The position numbers and the translations under genes are program-made. The notes under the pieces are model-generated. The model was not told the origin of the DNA. It searched no databases and saw nothing but the letters and a program-made list of their open reading frames with translations. Shown here piece after piece: positions 10,526-22,875 of a stretch of DNA of 64,000 nt (position 1 is the stretch's first letter; each line of letters starts with the position of its first letter). The stretch comes from Phoebastria nigripes (Eukaryota > Chordata > Aves > Procellariiformes > Diomedeidae). Where the stretch lies: contig JAYKAV010003266.1 of the NCBI GenBank assembly GCA_035582835.1, forward strand, positions 3,180,368-3,244,367, written 5' to 3'.

Positions 10526-13500
10526 GTAATTTCTACAACTGCTGACGCTGTTATTTATTCACAATTAGAGACTGGATGAAGTAATCCTCTCGGATACTGT
10601 TTTGCGTGTTCCTGATTGTCTTATCATCTAAGTTCTGTGATCAAATTGTGCCCGAGGGCCTGACGCTGCGAGATCGCACCTGGGGCTGCACTGGGACTCT
10701 GGGGGCATCTTAAAGCCGCAACCCTGAGCCGTGGATCCTGCATCTGACTCAACTTCTCTGAAGCGTGGGCATGCGCTTTGCATCTGATATTTAGGCCTGC
10801 TCTCCGTCCTTAATTAGAAGAGGGCCCACAGGGACCTGTTCTTTCCCTTCTTCATAGGGTATTTTGACAGTCACTCAAGAGCCTTCTGTTGTACTGAAAG
10901 GGGATCTGTCATCCCTGCTAATGGATGCTGTCATTAATACTTCCAGTAGCAAGGGAGGCATGGGCACACTCAAAAACACGTGCATTAGCCCTTTCCTTCG
11001 GAGCCCCTGGGACCTGGGAGCGATCCATTATCGTGGAGGCAGAGTTAAAGAGCTACAGAGAGATTTTGAGTCCTCCTGAGCCTCTGGGAGAGGAGATGCT
11101 GCCTGGTCCAGCGCCTGCAGCTCTAGTTCTCACTGTGGAACAGCATCCTTTGGAGGAGGCNACTCCAGCAGGGCCCTGGGCATGCGGGGGCCAGAAATGG
11201 CTTTTGCTAGGAGATGGGCTTTTACAAGAGATGGTGTGGCTGGCACAGGCAAAGTGGTATCTATTACCAGGAGAAATGAGTGTAATTCAGTCTCCTGTGG
11301 TTAGGTGATGAGATGAGCATTTGTGTGTAAGTGGGGCAGCTCCTTCTGCTGCAGCATTCCCTGGGGAAGGATTGCTCCTGAGGGTGGGTGATGCAGGAAT
11401 TTGTCCTGTGCTGTGAGTGTCCCTTTTATTAAGGATCATCACTAAGGCTGGAAAGGGCACGCTTTTGATCTTTGCTGGATTTTGGCTTGCGAAACCTGTT
11501 CAAGGTTAGGTACATTTTGTCCATCTCCAGAACAGCATGTTTCAATGAGTTGCAAATGGTTTTATTGTAATATATTTGTCCTCTTGTAAAACTGCCTGTG
11601 CCCAGGAGAGGTTGATTTAGATGCAAACTCTGGATTCAGCCTTCCCAGAGCTTTTTTGCGTTCAGATCTGCTGGTAGCTCCAGGACCTGCAGCAGTTGCT
11701 GCTGCAGAAATCCTGGGCCACCCAAAAACCATCCTAAGCAGTGAAGTCTCCAAGGTCCAAATGAGGACCAAAAGCACCCTCAGAGGGGTTCAGAGCCCTG
11801 CGGTGGAGTTCAGCCCTCCCTAGGCTCATCAGTCATCCCATAACAGACACCAAACCCTGTCTGCAGTTACTGGGGGAACCCTGCTCCCTGGTGCGGGACA
11901 GGACCTGATGCAGAGGAGTGCTGCGGGCACTGCTTGCTCGCTTTGATACCTGTCCCCGGCTGCAGCAGAGATATGTCCCAGAAACACTTCTAGCAATAGC
12001 TGGGGGGTCCTGTGCGCCCTCTCTCCTGCCCAGGTGGGTTTGGATCGCTCTTGGCATGTTAGAAAAGTCCCAAAGGCTCTGCCCCCGCACGGCTTTTGAA
12101 GGCAGNGCCCTTCTCCTCTGCTGTGCAGGCTGAGAGAGAGGAGCAGCATTGGCTGCTCTCCTGGCCATCAGCTACACCCTGCTGTCCCCATCCCACCCTG
12201 TCACCCTCGCCCGGGGCAGAGCCTGTGGGGCGGCTGCTGTCACCGCTGCAGGGACTGTGCAATGGGTGCATTCACCTGCCCTGGGCTCAGCGTTCCCCAT
12301 CTGCACCCNAACATCGCCCCGAGGAGCTGGACAGAGGGAGAGGATGGAGTGGGGACCTGGAGGAGGAGAACTCTCCCCCCCGCTGTGCTTGCACAGGAGG
12401 AGCTGAGGCTGGTGCAGGAGGCTCAGAGCCTCCAGCCCAAGGCTGTGGGAGCAGATGGTGCTCACAGCCTGGCCTCCTTCCCTGCCGGCAGCTCCCTGCC
12501 GGGCCGCGGCGATGCCACCCGCAGCCAGGGCTGGAGCCGGGGCTCTGCTGTCCGGATGCATTTGTTATTGCCCAATGGGCTGAGGCGTTAGCACAAAGCG
12601 GGGGACGTGCTCTGCACGCTGCAGTGCCCAGCACGGCGCGTCCTGCCTGCAGGAGGGCTTTGCTATGGTGCTGGGTGAAGGGGGCACCTGCGGACCAGGA
12701 GCTCATGCCCAGGTGGGGTGGATTAAAGCAGGTGTTTTCAGTCTGTCTGTCTGTCTGCCTGGCGTGCCTGCCCTCGCTGCTGCTTTTGCACCTGAGCTGG
12801 GCAGGCGGCAGGCAGGGGAAGTGCGGTGTGGTGCCGTGGCCGTGATGTTCAACAGCCCGGCTCAGGGACAAGGGAGATGGTCTGTGGCAGAGGGTCTGAG
12901 CCCCAGGACGAGAGCAGAGCCACCAAGCAGGGAGCAAGGGGCTTTCACAGGCCAGGCTGACCCGGAGCCCAGCACTGCTGCTCTGGCCCCATGCCCCAGG
13001 TGTGAGTGATTACAACCAGCCCTCGTTAGTATAATTGCAGGCAGGGCTAGGCTCTGCCCTTCTAGCTCAGTGCAGAGACCAGAGAGTGTGATGGAGAGAG
13101 GTAAGGGGGGACAGAAGAGAGGCAAAGGTTTAATTTGGGGGCATTGAAGCACCCAGAGGAGGAGGGTGGGGAGCTGCAGCATGGCAGGACCCTGTCAGGA
13201 GGGGATGGGTGTAGGGGTTTAGCCCTTAGCATGGCTGGGAAGGGTGGTCTGAGCTCCCTCGTGGCTGGTATCACTGGGTGCGGGTACCGTGTGTTTGCTC
13301 TGGTTCTCTGTGTGGTCTGTAGCCCTGACTGGTTTGTGCTGCTGTGTTGCAAGCTTGCTGACTGCGGCCAGTCTGGGGTGCCCTGCCCTGCCCTGGATGT
13401 GCTGTGGTCTTAAGCCCCAGCATGGCCTTTGTGTCCCTGTCCCTTTCCCAGCAAGAGCCTCCAGCATCATGCCTACCTCCAGGAGCTGTCGGCTGAAATA

Positions 13501-14339
13501 TTGTACTTTTAGAAATGAAGTCAAGCAGCAAAATACCAATCCAGGGGTAGTGCATCATGCAAACCTGCTTTGCTTGCTGCTTGAAGAAAAGTTAGTTGCG
13601 TTTGCTGGGGCACCTCTGAAGCTCAGCAGTGGGATTTTATTTGGGGTGGGGTTTTGTTTAGTTTGGATCTGGCTCCGATCCTGTTGCTTTTAGTTGAATG
13701 GGCTTGGTGCCGTGGTCCTGCCTTGCAGGGCTGGGCAGGAATGTTGCAGGCCTCCTCGCAGTGCACTGCAAACCAATTTACATCTGGAGCAATTCTGAAT
13801 CACCATATCCATGGTAACTAATGTGCTTCTCCCTTTGACACAGAGCATCCGGAGCGATGCCGCTCCCGCTCCCCATGCAGAGCAGACCTTGTAGGGCCAG
13901 GGCCCAAGGTGTGTGCATGGGCCCTAATTAATTGTTTCAGAGAATGCAGTAGGCTGTAGGATTTGGTGTGTGAAATGGGTGGAGGGGAGAGCCTCACATG
14001 TGAATGATGGTGCCTAAACCAGCCCATGGCTGTGCAGTCTGCAGGGGTGAATCAGCTGGCTGGTACCTGTACATCTCAACATGTGGAGTACCCACACGTG
14101 GGCTTGTCCGTGCGCAGACACGTGTGCATGGGGTAACACGGCTCTGGGGAATGGTCGGTAGTGACTCCAGCNTGGCTGGGTTTAATACCCCCGGTGCCTT
14201 GCTGTGCAGGAGGCTGTGCGCTGCCTGCCCAGGGGAGGAAAGGCTCTGGGCATCCCTTTCCCAGGGCTGAGAGACCAGCTGAGGAGGGGACATGCTGGGA
14301 CGGGTACTCTTGCCCTGCACCAGCCCCTTGGCTATGCTG

Positions 14340-14405
14340 CTGTGTCTTATCAATCACTGATTAATTTAATTGTAATGGAACTGGCTTGATAGGATCAATA
14401 TTTGA
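14340..14405. promoter_or_regulatory. Candidate regulatory island, AT-rich with TAAT cores
   Basis: ATCAATCACTGATTAATTTA and TCAATATTTGATTAGTGG lie in a GC-rich intron. They include GATTA and TAAT cores suited to homeodomain factors. This is inferred from composition only. Confidence 0.25.
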
Positions 14406-17400
14406 TTAGTGGCTCCTGTTCTTTCCTCCGGAGGCGGGTGAAAGGAGGAGAGTGGCTCAGAGCAGCGGGGTGGGGGGTGCAGTGAGAGGGGGCAGCCCGG
14501 ATTATCCAACATCCTGGAAAAGATGAGAGAAAAATCTCTGTGAGGGGAGGGAAAGCCCTGCCTGTGGGACGTGGGAAACTCTGCTTCAACAAATGCATCA
14601 CTGGTGTGACTGGGGAGAGCCCTGTGCTGCCGGGAGGGGACCGAGGCTGCCACGCTTGTGCCTTTTGCATCAATTTTTTTATGTTAGATGGACCTGTGTT
14701 TGAGCAAAGTGCCGGGGGCTGGAGCCTCTCGCTGGGAGAAGAGCCGCTGCTCTGGGGCTGCGCTCCTCCGAGTGGTTTATATGGTGTGTTACGGGGACGG
14801 GCGTGCGGTGTGCCGCAGGCAGGGCAGTCCCGATGCCTAAGAGCAACTCCTGCTAACGGCAGGGAGAGGTTTAGCTTTACCTGGGGACAAAATAGGCCTG
14901 TCTAGTCCTTCTCATCCTGGCGCAAGGAGCAGGCAGGGCTCTCTGATGCGATCCCAGCAGGACACCTGCATTAAGGCACAGTCTTCAAGCAGTCTCTGGT
15001 TTCTCTGTGTCTTTTGAGTGCTTTTTCCTAATAATCGGTTGGCGCATTTGTGTACGTCAGCAGGTCACGGCACCTCATTGTAAGAGGGTCTCAGTGGGAG
15101 TTTTCTTTTGGTTCAGCCCCCAGCCAGCAAGTTCCCCCCCCTCCAAACAGGCAAACCCCCGTGCTTGTGCCCAGCTCAGCACCTCTTTGTGCAGGAGACA
15201 AAGCCGGGATCTGCTCTCAGCCCCGAGGCTTGGGCTGGGGGTACGTGGAGGCACGGGCCTGGGGGTGTGTGCAGCGCTGGGGCGTTACTGGGTTGGGACT
15301 GGAGTCACTGTTAGTGGTAAAATCTAACTGTAATAAAACAGGCGATGTTATGAGTGGGCCTGAACAAATGCTTTTTACGGCTCTTCTGCTGTGTTTGAAT
15401 TGGAGACCTGAGCTTTACAGTAAGTTGTTTGTTTGTTTGTTTTCTGAACTGGCCAGATCCTATCTCTGGCTGCAGTCACCTTAGTGCCTTGGGGTGTCGG
15501 GAATCCAGATCCTCAGCTCTGCTGCAATAAGCCCTTGGTAAATGCCCCAGGGTTTTGGAGCTGAAGTGCTCGGTGGGACCTGGAATCTTCCCTGCAGCTG
15601 GAGCTGGCTCATGCCACCTCCAGGCGAGACCTCGGGGGCCACGGGCAGCGCTGCTGGGGCAGCTACAGCAGCAGCTCAGCCCTGAGGAAATGCCGTGGGG
15701 ACCAGCACAGCGCGTTAGAAAGCAAAGGAGACCGACAGAAACGGCCAGGAGACCTTCCCACGCCAGCTCTGGAACCTGGGGGCAGAGGGGATGGAGGAAG
15801 CTTTGCTCAGGAGGGGATTTCCCTGTGAGCTGCCTCGCAGGCTGGGCACAAGCACTGTGTTCGACCGAGACTGCCAGCATGCAGCTCCTAAGCTCTCCCT
15901 GAAGACTTGTATTTCAATCAATAGCCTGAGTCAATAGCAGCTGGAAGGATGCTGAAAGTCTTTGAAAACAAGGCCACAAGTGACTCCAGTTTAGCACACG
16001 GGTGTTTGAGAGATGATGTCTGTCTGAAATCCTTGTTAACTCCCTGATTGCCAAAGTTCCAAATATTGGGCCCTTCTTACAGGCACTCCCCTGCAAATTC
16101 ATTGTATTGCAAACCACTTTCTAAGCATAGCTGAGCACAACCTTGCAACCTCTTTGCCTAGGNAATACAGGTTATTAATCTGGGGTTGCTCAGGACGGGG
16201 TGCTGAGACAGGCTGAATGTCAGGCAGAATGCTGGCAGAAGGGGAGGGGAAGGGAGTCGAGGTCTGGCTGCACGTGCTGCCATTGTCTCCCCAAAATAAA
16301 ACTCCAAAATAAAACTTCACATTGCAGGTTTTCCTTTCCTCTTGCAGCACGGCACCATGCGTTGAGCATGCACAGCTCAGCCATGGGGAGCTCTGCCTAA
16401 ACCCCAGGACATCCACAGCGCTGTCAGCCTCACAAACCCACCCACTTTCTGCTATTAGTGCTACCGTGGTGTCAGCAGCAGAAACTCTTTGATGTGGCAC
16501 CGGTATAAATAGCTCCCTACCTGCGACGGAGCCTGGCTCCATCCCCTCCCCTCCGCTGCCTGGTAAATCACTTGGCAGGAGCCAGTCCTGGGGAGAGGCT
16601 GCAGCGAGGAAAAACAAGTGCAGAACTCGGGGAAACCTTCTGGCTAACGCAGCCCCAGGAAGGTGATGTGTTATATGGGGAAGCCCTAACATCTACCAGC
16701 CTGTTACACCAGCACTGGCTGCCCTGTTTGTGTTGCTGGGTAAGGTCATGCCAGCATCAAGAGCCTTCCTGGTGTGGTGGGCGTCTGTGCATGGCACCAG
16801 GCATCTGCCCCAGCCCCGCAGAGCTCCTCAGCCCTCGCCTTGGCCCTGCTGCACCACTGGGGGCTTGTGCTGACTGTGCTGGGGGGGTGCAGTATCCTCA
16901 GGCAGAGGGGACCTCAGTGAAGTGGTGCTAAAATCCTCTCCCTCCTAGGAGAAGGTTAGGGTATCCCCTGCAATGGTGTCATATTTATTTTGCTCCTTGG
17001 AAGGCATCATCCCTGTGTCCAACCTTCTCGCCTGTCTTTTGTTAAAGTGGGTTTTGTATTCAGTCTCCAAATAGTGCCAAGCTGCTCTCTTCTTTATAAA
17101 AAACAAGCAAGAACCAGCACAAAACATATATACCTCTTGCTTCCTTCAGTTTAGGTTCCCTGTTTTATGGCTCTCTGGTGCAGGACTGACAGCTCTGCAG
17201 GTTGTACAATAAGTAATACATGTAATAATTTAGGACCTAGGCTGCTGTGGGGGGCTGGGTTCAGTGTTTCACAACCGGCTGTGGGTGGGAATACCTCTCA
17301 TGCTCCCTGAGGTCTTGGGACATCTCCCTCGTGGTCATGTTGAACATCCCTCCGGTAAAATCCTGGACCCTACAACTGTGTTGTGGCAATGGGACCAAGA

Positions 17401-20269
17401 GTGTTTGTCATGGAGAAGAAAACATTTTGAGTTCAAGGAAAGAGCTTTTGTGTAGTTTGAGAGCGGACTTTGTTCCCTTGTCTGCTGAGACCTATTCCTT
17501 CTCTACGGCTCCACAAGCACCCAAAGACATCTAGTGTCAGGAAAAGACAGAAAGTGTCTAGAAAGAGCCTGATNCAGCCTATCACAGCAGATTTTAATAC
17601 TGTTTCTTCCCTCCCATCTNTGTTTTTTGACTCTTAAAGGACTCTCTAAGGAAGCCTCTCTTGCCTCTTTCTGCGTATCTGCGCTTTAACAGCATCTCTG
17701 AAAGCCCCTGGTCAATGCTGGGGTTTCCTGTATGGCATATTTGTTTATATGGCAACATTGCAAGCTAACCCGGTGCGAAGGGGATGTGTGCAGCGATGCG
17801 GTCCCATTGCTGCAGAGCCCTGGGCTTACAGGGTTGCCATCAGCCCATCCCAAAAATCTTCCTGGGCATCTGTGGTTCCTCATCCCTGGAAAGCAGGGCT
17901 GATAGTGGATGACCCTGATTTAGGAAGGAGAGAGATGTGGCTCCATCTGTGTAGGATAACTACACAGGCAGTGCTGTGTTAAGCCAATCCTCACGAGACA
18001 GAGCAAAACCCATCCCTGTTTTGAGCAGAAGGGCAGTGCTCTGGGCTGACTGGTGCGGGCAAGCCTGGTGCTGGGAGCCAGCCCTGCGGCTGCCAAGCCC
18101 GGGGCTCGCTGGCTCCCACAGCTCTGCTCCGCTGAGCAGGGAGCCCTGCACTTCTCAGCTGGGGAGCAGTCGGGAGGCTCCCTCGGGATGTGATGTGTTC
18201 CAGGTGACTGTGTGGGTTTGCTTCATGCCCGGTAACTTCAAGGAAAAATCTCAAAGATTGGGGTGGTGGCATGGTCATTGCAAGTAGACAAAGTGCTACG
18301 GGAGACTTGGGGCTTGCAGGGGGTTGCTGAAGGGAGGAGGCACTGAGAAACATGGGGAGGTGTCTGCCTCTCATTGGGGTTGATGACTTTTCATGGATAA
18401 TTTGGACTTTGGACATACACAAAGCACGCAGGGTGGCTGAACAGCCGGGCCGTGCTTTAATGCATGTGAGCGCAGTCTCCGCGTGGACTCTCAGCTCCGT
18501 GGGCCAGATCCTCCGTGCACCGCTTTTAGGTGCGTCTGGTGTGTGTGTGGGAAATGCCTCCCTAATGACATGGTTGGGTTTTCTGCCTTCTTTGATTTAC
18601 TTGTGGTAAATCTGCAGAGAAAATAATAACACAGGCCATTAAATTCTCTGCAGATGTATTTTGAGTGACAAAAGTCGAGGTTGCTCTGTTTGGTAGTAAT
18701 TGATTGGGTGATGGAGAAGAGCGTTAGCATCCCTTTGTCTTGGTCTACTCTAATCATGCTCCAGGGATAGTGTGCAGCTGGGCTTGACATGACCCTCTCG
18801 TTTTCTGTTTTCTTGGGTAATTCTAATCTACCCCTGGAAAGTACAGTTATTTCTAGAAAGTTTGGGACCCGACGCTTTCCTGTATTAGCAAAGCAAGTGG
18901 CTTTCGGGGTTGGTGTTGTTGCTGTCGGGTGTGCTCGGTACCAAATATACAGCCTTGAGAGGTTCGTCCATGGATGCAAACCTGCTCCTAAATCTCATGC
19001 GAGAGCCTGTGCTTCAGCTTTGTACCCTCAGAGCTTGTTGCAGATATGCCTGGGGATGGCTGGGGAGGAACAAGAGCTGTTCTGGGGGTCTGGCTAAAGC
19101 CTTGGGCTGGGTTTGCTGCTGGGGAGGGCTCGGGTTGTTCCCAGCTCTTGGATGTAGAGGCTGCTGCGTCCCATCCTCAAAGCAACTAGTGTTTCCTTAG
19201 AGAGATGGCAATGTCTTATGAGTACTCCCCAGTCCAGCCAGAAAAAGAATGCTGAGGCTTGNGGGAGTGGTGCAAGCCTGGGGGAGTCGGTGGGTCAGCG
19301 TGGGTGAGATGCAAAGGGAGGAGGGAGCTTGGGAAGTTTTAAGACATGGGACCNGGGCCCCGCAAAGCACACCCCAGCCTGCCCTGCCGTCGGCTGCTCC
19401 CCTGTCCGAGCATCTGTGCTGCTGCAAGTGGGAAAGAGCAAAGCGATGCCCTGCCTGCCGGTGCCCCCCCGTGCCCTGCGGTGCAGGCCTGGGGTGGGCA
19501 AGTTCTTGTTCATGACTTTGCACTGAGCCCCTCCGGCTCCCCGCCGCCCTGAGTTTCCCTGACGCGCTGCAAAACCCCGACCAGCCTCAGAGACAGAAAT
19601 ACCTCCGTGTGCCTGGAGCAGCCCAACCTCCCACCCCTCACCCGGGTTCTGCCCTCACAGGGGGTGCATAGGGAGGGGACTTGGGACGCCACCGTCTTCC
19701 TTGTCTTCCCTCCCTGGAGAGGAAACTGAGGTCTCTTGGGCTGCCCTGGGCTCTGCCAACCCATGCTGGAGATGCTGAAGTAGTTTTGTGCAGCAAAAGC
19801 TCTGCGAGCCCCCCCTGCCCCTCCCAGGTGCTGCGTTCAAGATGCCCCACCAGTGGGCTCTCAAAGTGCCCCCAGCCAGAATGCACCNGGAAAAGCATAA
19901 CAGTAATTAATAATAATAATAATAAAAATATTCCCAGACTTATTCCATGAGAGATGTTTCTGCTGACAGCCGTGTTGACCTCGGCTGCTCAGCCCCTGCC
20001 ACAAGTGACACAGCCGTAGCCCCCCCTTCTTCCCAACTCCACCCCCGGCTCCTCTCCAGCGCAGGCAGAGCCCGCATCGCCTGCAAAGCCATCGCCCGCC
20101 GAGAAATGCCCAAACCGACCCTCTACCCTCGCCTCCCCGTTCCCGCCGGAGGCAAGCGGGGTCTGGCAGGTTCCCTCTCGCCAGAGCAAAGCCAAGCACG
20201 CCTGCAAGTTGGCTCTGATGGGGAATGGTGCCCTGAAACCCGGAGCCTCTTTCCTCCTCTCGGCTGGAG

Positions 20270-20520
20270 GAAGGAGGGCGAAGGCGCTTACCTTGTGCNG
20301 GGTGGATGCGTGTGCGTGAGCCGGAGGCCCGCGGGGCCCCGCCGCTGCCGGAGGCTCGGCTGCGAGGCAGCGCTTGGCTGGTGCCTGCCCNAGTGTGGAT
20401 GTGTGTGCCCAAAGCCACTGCAGCATCTCTGCATTAGGATGTGCTCCTCCCTCTCCTCCCTCCTTGCGTGCGCGCTCCCTCGCTCGCTGCCAACCACCAC
20501 GCCGGTCCCCGGAGAGGGTA
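20270..20520 (-). promoter_or_regulatory. CNTN2: CpG-rich putative CNTN2 promoter
   Basis: This is one of the densest CpG stretches between the genes, with clusters such as GCGCGCTCCCTCGCTCGCTG around 20468-20490 and a GC-rich block at 20310-20375. It lies upstream of the CNTN2 ATG exon and contains a good minus-strand splice donor. No clear TATA box sits next to it. TATATA motifs at 20838-20890 lie further upstream and may only be microsatellite. Placement of the promoter is inferred. Confidence 0.4.
20292..20450 (-). other. CNTN2: Putative CNTN2 non-coding exon 1
   Basis: On the minus strand a CpG-rich stretch ends CACAAG followed by the donor GTAAGC at 20291-20286. It lacks a convincing coding frame, as expected for a 5' UTR exon spliced to the ATG exon at 7401. 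The 5' limit given is approximate, because no transcription start can be read from the sequence. Confidence 0.35.
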
Positions 20521-21619
20521 TTTTTTTCCTCTGCCTTTACCTCACTTGCCACAGTCCAAGGACCAGTCAGGGAGGCAGAGCGACTTGCAGCATCATGCAT
20601 AATTCATGCCTTTCCTCAGCCTCCCTGGCTGCTGCTCCCACCAGTCCCCAGCAGAAACCCCTCGTCTGCACCGATCGCTGCCGGCTCGCCCTGTCCCTGG
20701 GGCTGGAGCAGGTGTGGGCCCAGGGGGAGCTGGGGGGCTGAGCCCCCATCTGGGGGGTGGAAGCAGGAAAGGGAGTAGCCCCAGCTGGGGGGTGTCTCGA
20801 CAGGGACACCCACCTCTGCGCAGTGTGTGCATGTTTCTCTATATATGCACATCCCTGTGCCTAAATATATGTATATCTGTATATATAGGCACCTCACCAG
20901 GCGTAGATGCACGCTGGGGAGATTGCTTTATAGCAAAATTTTGGGAAGCTCCATCGAGTTGAGCACGGCTGTCGTAGGTGGTACCCGACCTGTGCTGCGC
21001 CGGGGAGGAGGATGGGGTTTCCTCGTGGCAGGGCTAGCGGTGCGTGACCAAGCGGGTGGCTCTGCATGCTGCCCGGCGTTCGGCTGGCAGGGATGGAGGG
21101 TGGCAGCCTGGGTCAGCTTTGGATTTTTGGATGTGCAGGAGCCACCTTTGGCTGTTGCTGTGGTCCAAGGGGCTTAGGGCTGAGCTTGCCCACGTTGGCA
21201 GCGCTCTGCAAACAGTAGCTGTGCCCGCCACAAGGCTGCACCCAGAGCCCTTCCTAGTGAATATCTGCAGCCACGAGATCTTTGCTGTTTTCTGGCTGCT
21301 GGGGGGAGGTCTGTCCGGGTGGAGTGATGCTGTGAGATGCGACAGGGACACTCCAGGACCTCCTCCGTGATACCCTGCAGGCACCGAGGTTTGGGGCAAA
21401 GAGATGCTGCCGATCCCGTCGCTGCTGAGCGAGCTATGGTGTGAAGGACCCCCGCAGCGGGTTTTGCCNGTGGGCAGGTCGCTGCTAGACTGTGCGCAGC
21501 GAGGTGGGAAGCGGAGGATTCGGGAGCGTGGCAGGGACCACCCTGCACTCTCCAACCCTCCCAGCTCCAGCCCAGACCTGTTAACAATGTAAGGAGATCA
21601 ATGGGCGCTGGGGCTGTCC

Positions 21620-21695
21620 ACAGGTTAATGGCCTGCAATTACAGAAGAGTAATTAAGGCATTAGTATCTCTATTGATTGGCAAAGCTCCAGCAGT
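21620..21695. promoter_or_regulatory. Candidate intergenic enhancer, TAAT-rich
   Basis: This island contains GGTTAATGGCCTGCAATTAC, GAGTAATTAAGGCATTAG and TATTGATTGGCAAAG. They amount to several homeodomain-like cores and a CCAAT-like box within about 75 bp of otherwise GC-rich DNA. It lies about 1.2 kb upstream of the inferred CNTN2 promoter. No function is proven. Confidence 0.3.
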
Positions 21696-22796
21696 CCAGG
21701 CTCCTTCAGCAAATGGGTGCAGGCAGGAGAGCGCCTGTGATGGAGTGGAGCATGGTGCTGGTCCCATCTCCCTTCCCCTTGCCCATCTTGCCCCGTTCTC
21801 CGCTCCCTGCTGCCATTTTGGGGTAAGACTGGGAGAAACCAGCCACAGCCCTTCCCACAGACCTCACCTGGGATAGCAGGCGCTTTTGCTGGACAGAAAG
21901 GAAGAACAGGGTTGGATCCTGACCCCCAGCAAAAGGACTAATGGAGGGAAACCCGGAAGAGGTAACGAGCCCTGTCCCCGGTGGAGGGAGGGGGACTTGC
22001 CCTCTGCCCCCTCTCCTCCGTGTCTCTGCTATCATCAGCTCTCTGAGGGTCTCCCCGCAGGTGACAAGGGCGTCGGTGACCTCTTGGGTGTTCGTCCTAG
22101 TACGGACATGTACCGAGACCGCAGCGATAGCAGCTGGGGGAGGAAGCAGCTCTGTAAGGGCTCCCTTGGATATTCCCAGTGCCGACAGTGGATGGCTCTT
22201 AGCTACAGTAATGGGCAGTAGGCTGGAGCTGCCTCTCCGAGGAGGAGGAGGGTAATTGGAGGCAGTCTGTCGGCATCGATCCAGCCCCACTGCCCCACCG
22301 GGCGGGCAGAGGTCAGGGAAGAAGTGGGTGTCATTATCGTGCCATAAAAAGGGACGAGTGCTAATGCGTGTGTGTCTCCCCCTGTATCGATTGAGAGGAT
22401 GAGGATGGGTCCATTGTCGCTCGCTCCTGGATGATAAAAACGCCGTGTGTCCTATGGGAATTACGGAAGCAGCTGCCTGCGCAGCCCTTTGCGAGGCTGA
22501 GACCTTGGGCCCTGCTGGTTCCCATGGCTGTGGGCAGTGGGAAATGGTGGCTTTGAGATTTTAGAGGGGTCCCTGGGTTCCAGCTAGCTTGAATTTCTGC
22601 ATCAAGGGCCAAGTGCAATTCCTTCTTCATCCTTCCTTGGGGCAGGGACTGAGGGTGGCTGGTGCCTCCATCGCCCCAGGCTGTGCTGGGGAGGTCTCCT
22701 ACGCTGGGCAAAAGGTGCTTTTTTTTTTTTCCCCCTCACTGCTGTTCAAGTAAGTGGTGGGGAGGGGATGGATGAAGCCCCCGCTGCAGCACTGGA

Positions 22797-22875
22797 GTAG
22801 GAAGCACTAATACTTTCATCCTATTAGCGAGGGCCGCAGCAATTACATCTTTATTAGCCAAATAGGCTCCGCTGT
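22797..22875. promoter_or_regulatory. Candidate intergenic enhancer, TAAT-rich
   Basis: CACTAATACTTTC, CTATTAGCGAGG, CAATTACATC and TTATTAGCC follow one another here, a spaced series of ATTA/TAAT cores in GC-rich surroundings. This is inferred from composition only. Confidence 0.3.

Larger units (their letters stand above)
7402..20291 (-). other. CNTN2: CNTN2 intron 1 (inferred)
   Basis: About 12.9 kb lie between the inferred non-coding exon 1 and the ATG exon. It is GC-rich, with a CR1 fragment at 10473-10525 and AT-rich homeobox-like islands at 10005-10075 and 14340-14405. An AAT-rich microsatellite lies near 19908-19922. The many open frames here are short and GC-driven, and none resembles a known protein. 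Confidence 0.55.
1..20450 (-). other. CNTN2: CNTN2 gene, 5' part (contactin-2 / axonin-1 / TAG-1), runs off left end
   Basis: CNTN2 encodes a GPI-anchored neural adhesion molecule with six Ig and four fibronectin III domains, acting in axon guidance and at juxtaparanodes of myelinated axons. Seven coding exons here (7335-7281, 2773-2629, 2336-2161, 1839-1744, 1417-1208, 617-518, 236-61) join in a single continuous frame of 319 codons plus one base. They cover the signal peptide, Ig1 (Cys56-Cys106), Ig2 (Cys150-Cys202) and Ig3 (Cys256-Cys301). The peptide agrees closely with chicken axonin-1 as I remember it, for example [20 protein letters not shown] and [10 protein letters not shown]. Ig4-6, the FN domains and the GPI signal lie beyond position 1. 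The 5' limit near 20.45 kb is inferred from a CpG-rich block with a splice donor, not observed. Other contactins are less likely given the match and the NFASC neighbour. Confidence 0.93.

Noticed and set aside
12096..12937. Long open frames on both strands around 12.1-12.9 kb
   Set aside because: High GC removes stop codons on both strands. The frames contain Ns, have no recognisable domain and lie in CNTN2 intron 1.
19861..20741. Overlapping long open frames of 185-264 codons on both strands near the CNTN2 promoter
   Set aside because: They are products of CpG-rich composition. No conserved domain is present, and several contain Ns.
20838..20890. TATATA motifs as a CNTN2 TATA box
   Set aside because: They form an alternating microsatellite-like stretch about 400 bases from the inferred exon, so there is no good spacing to a start site.
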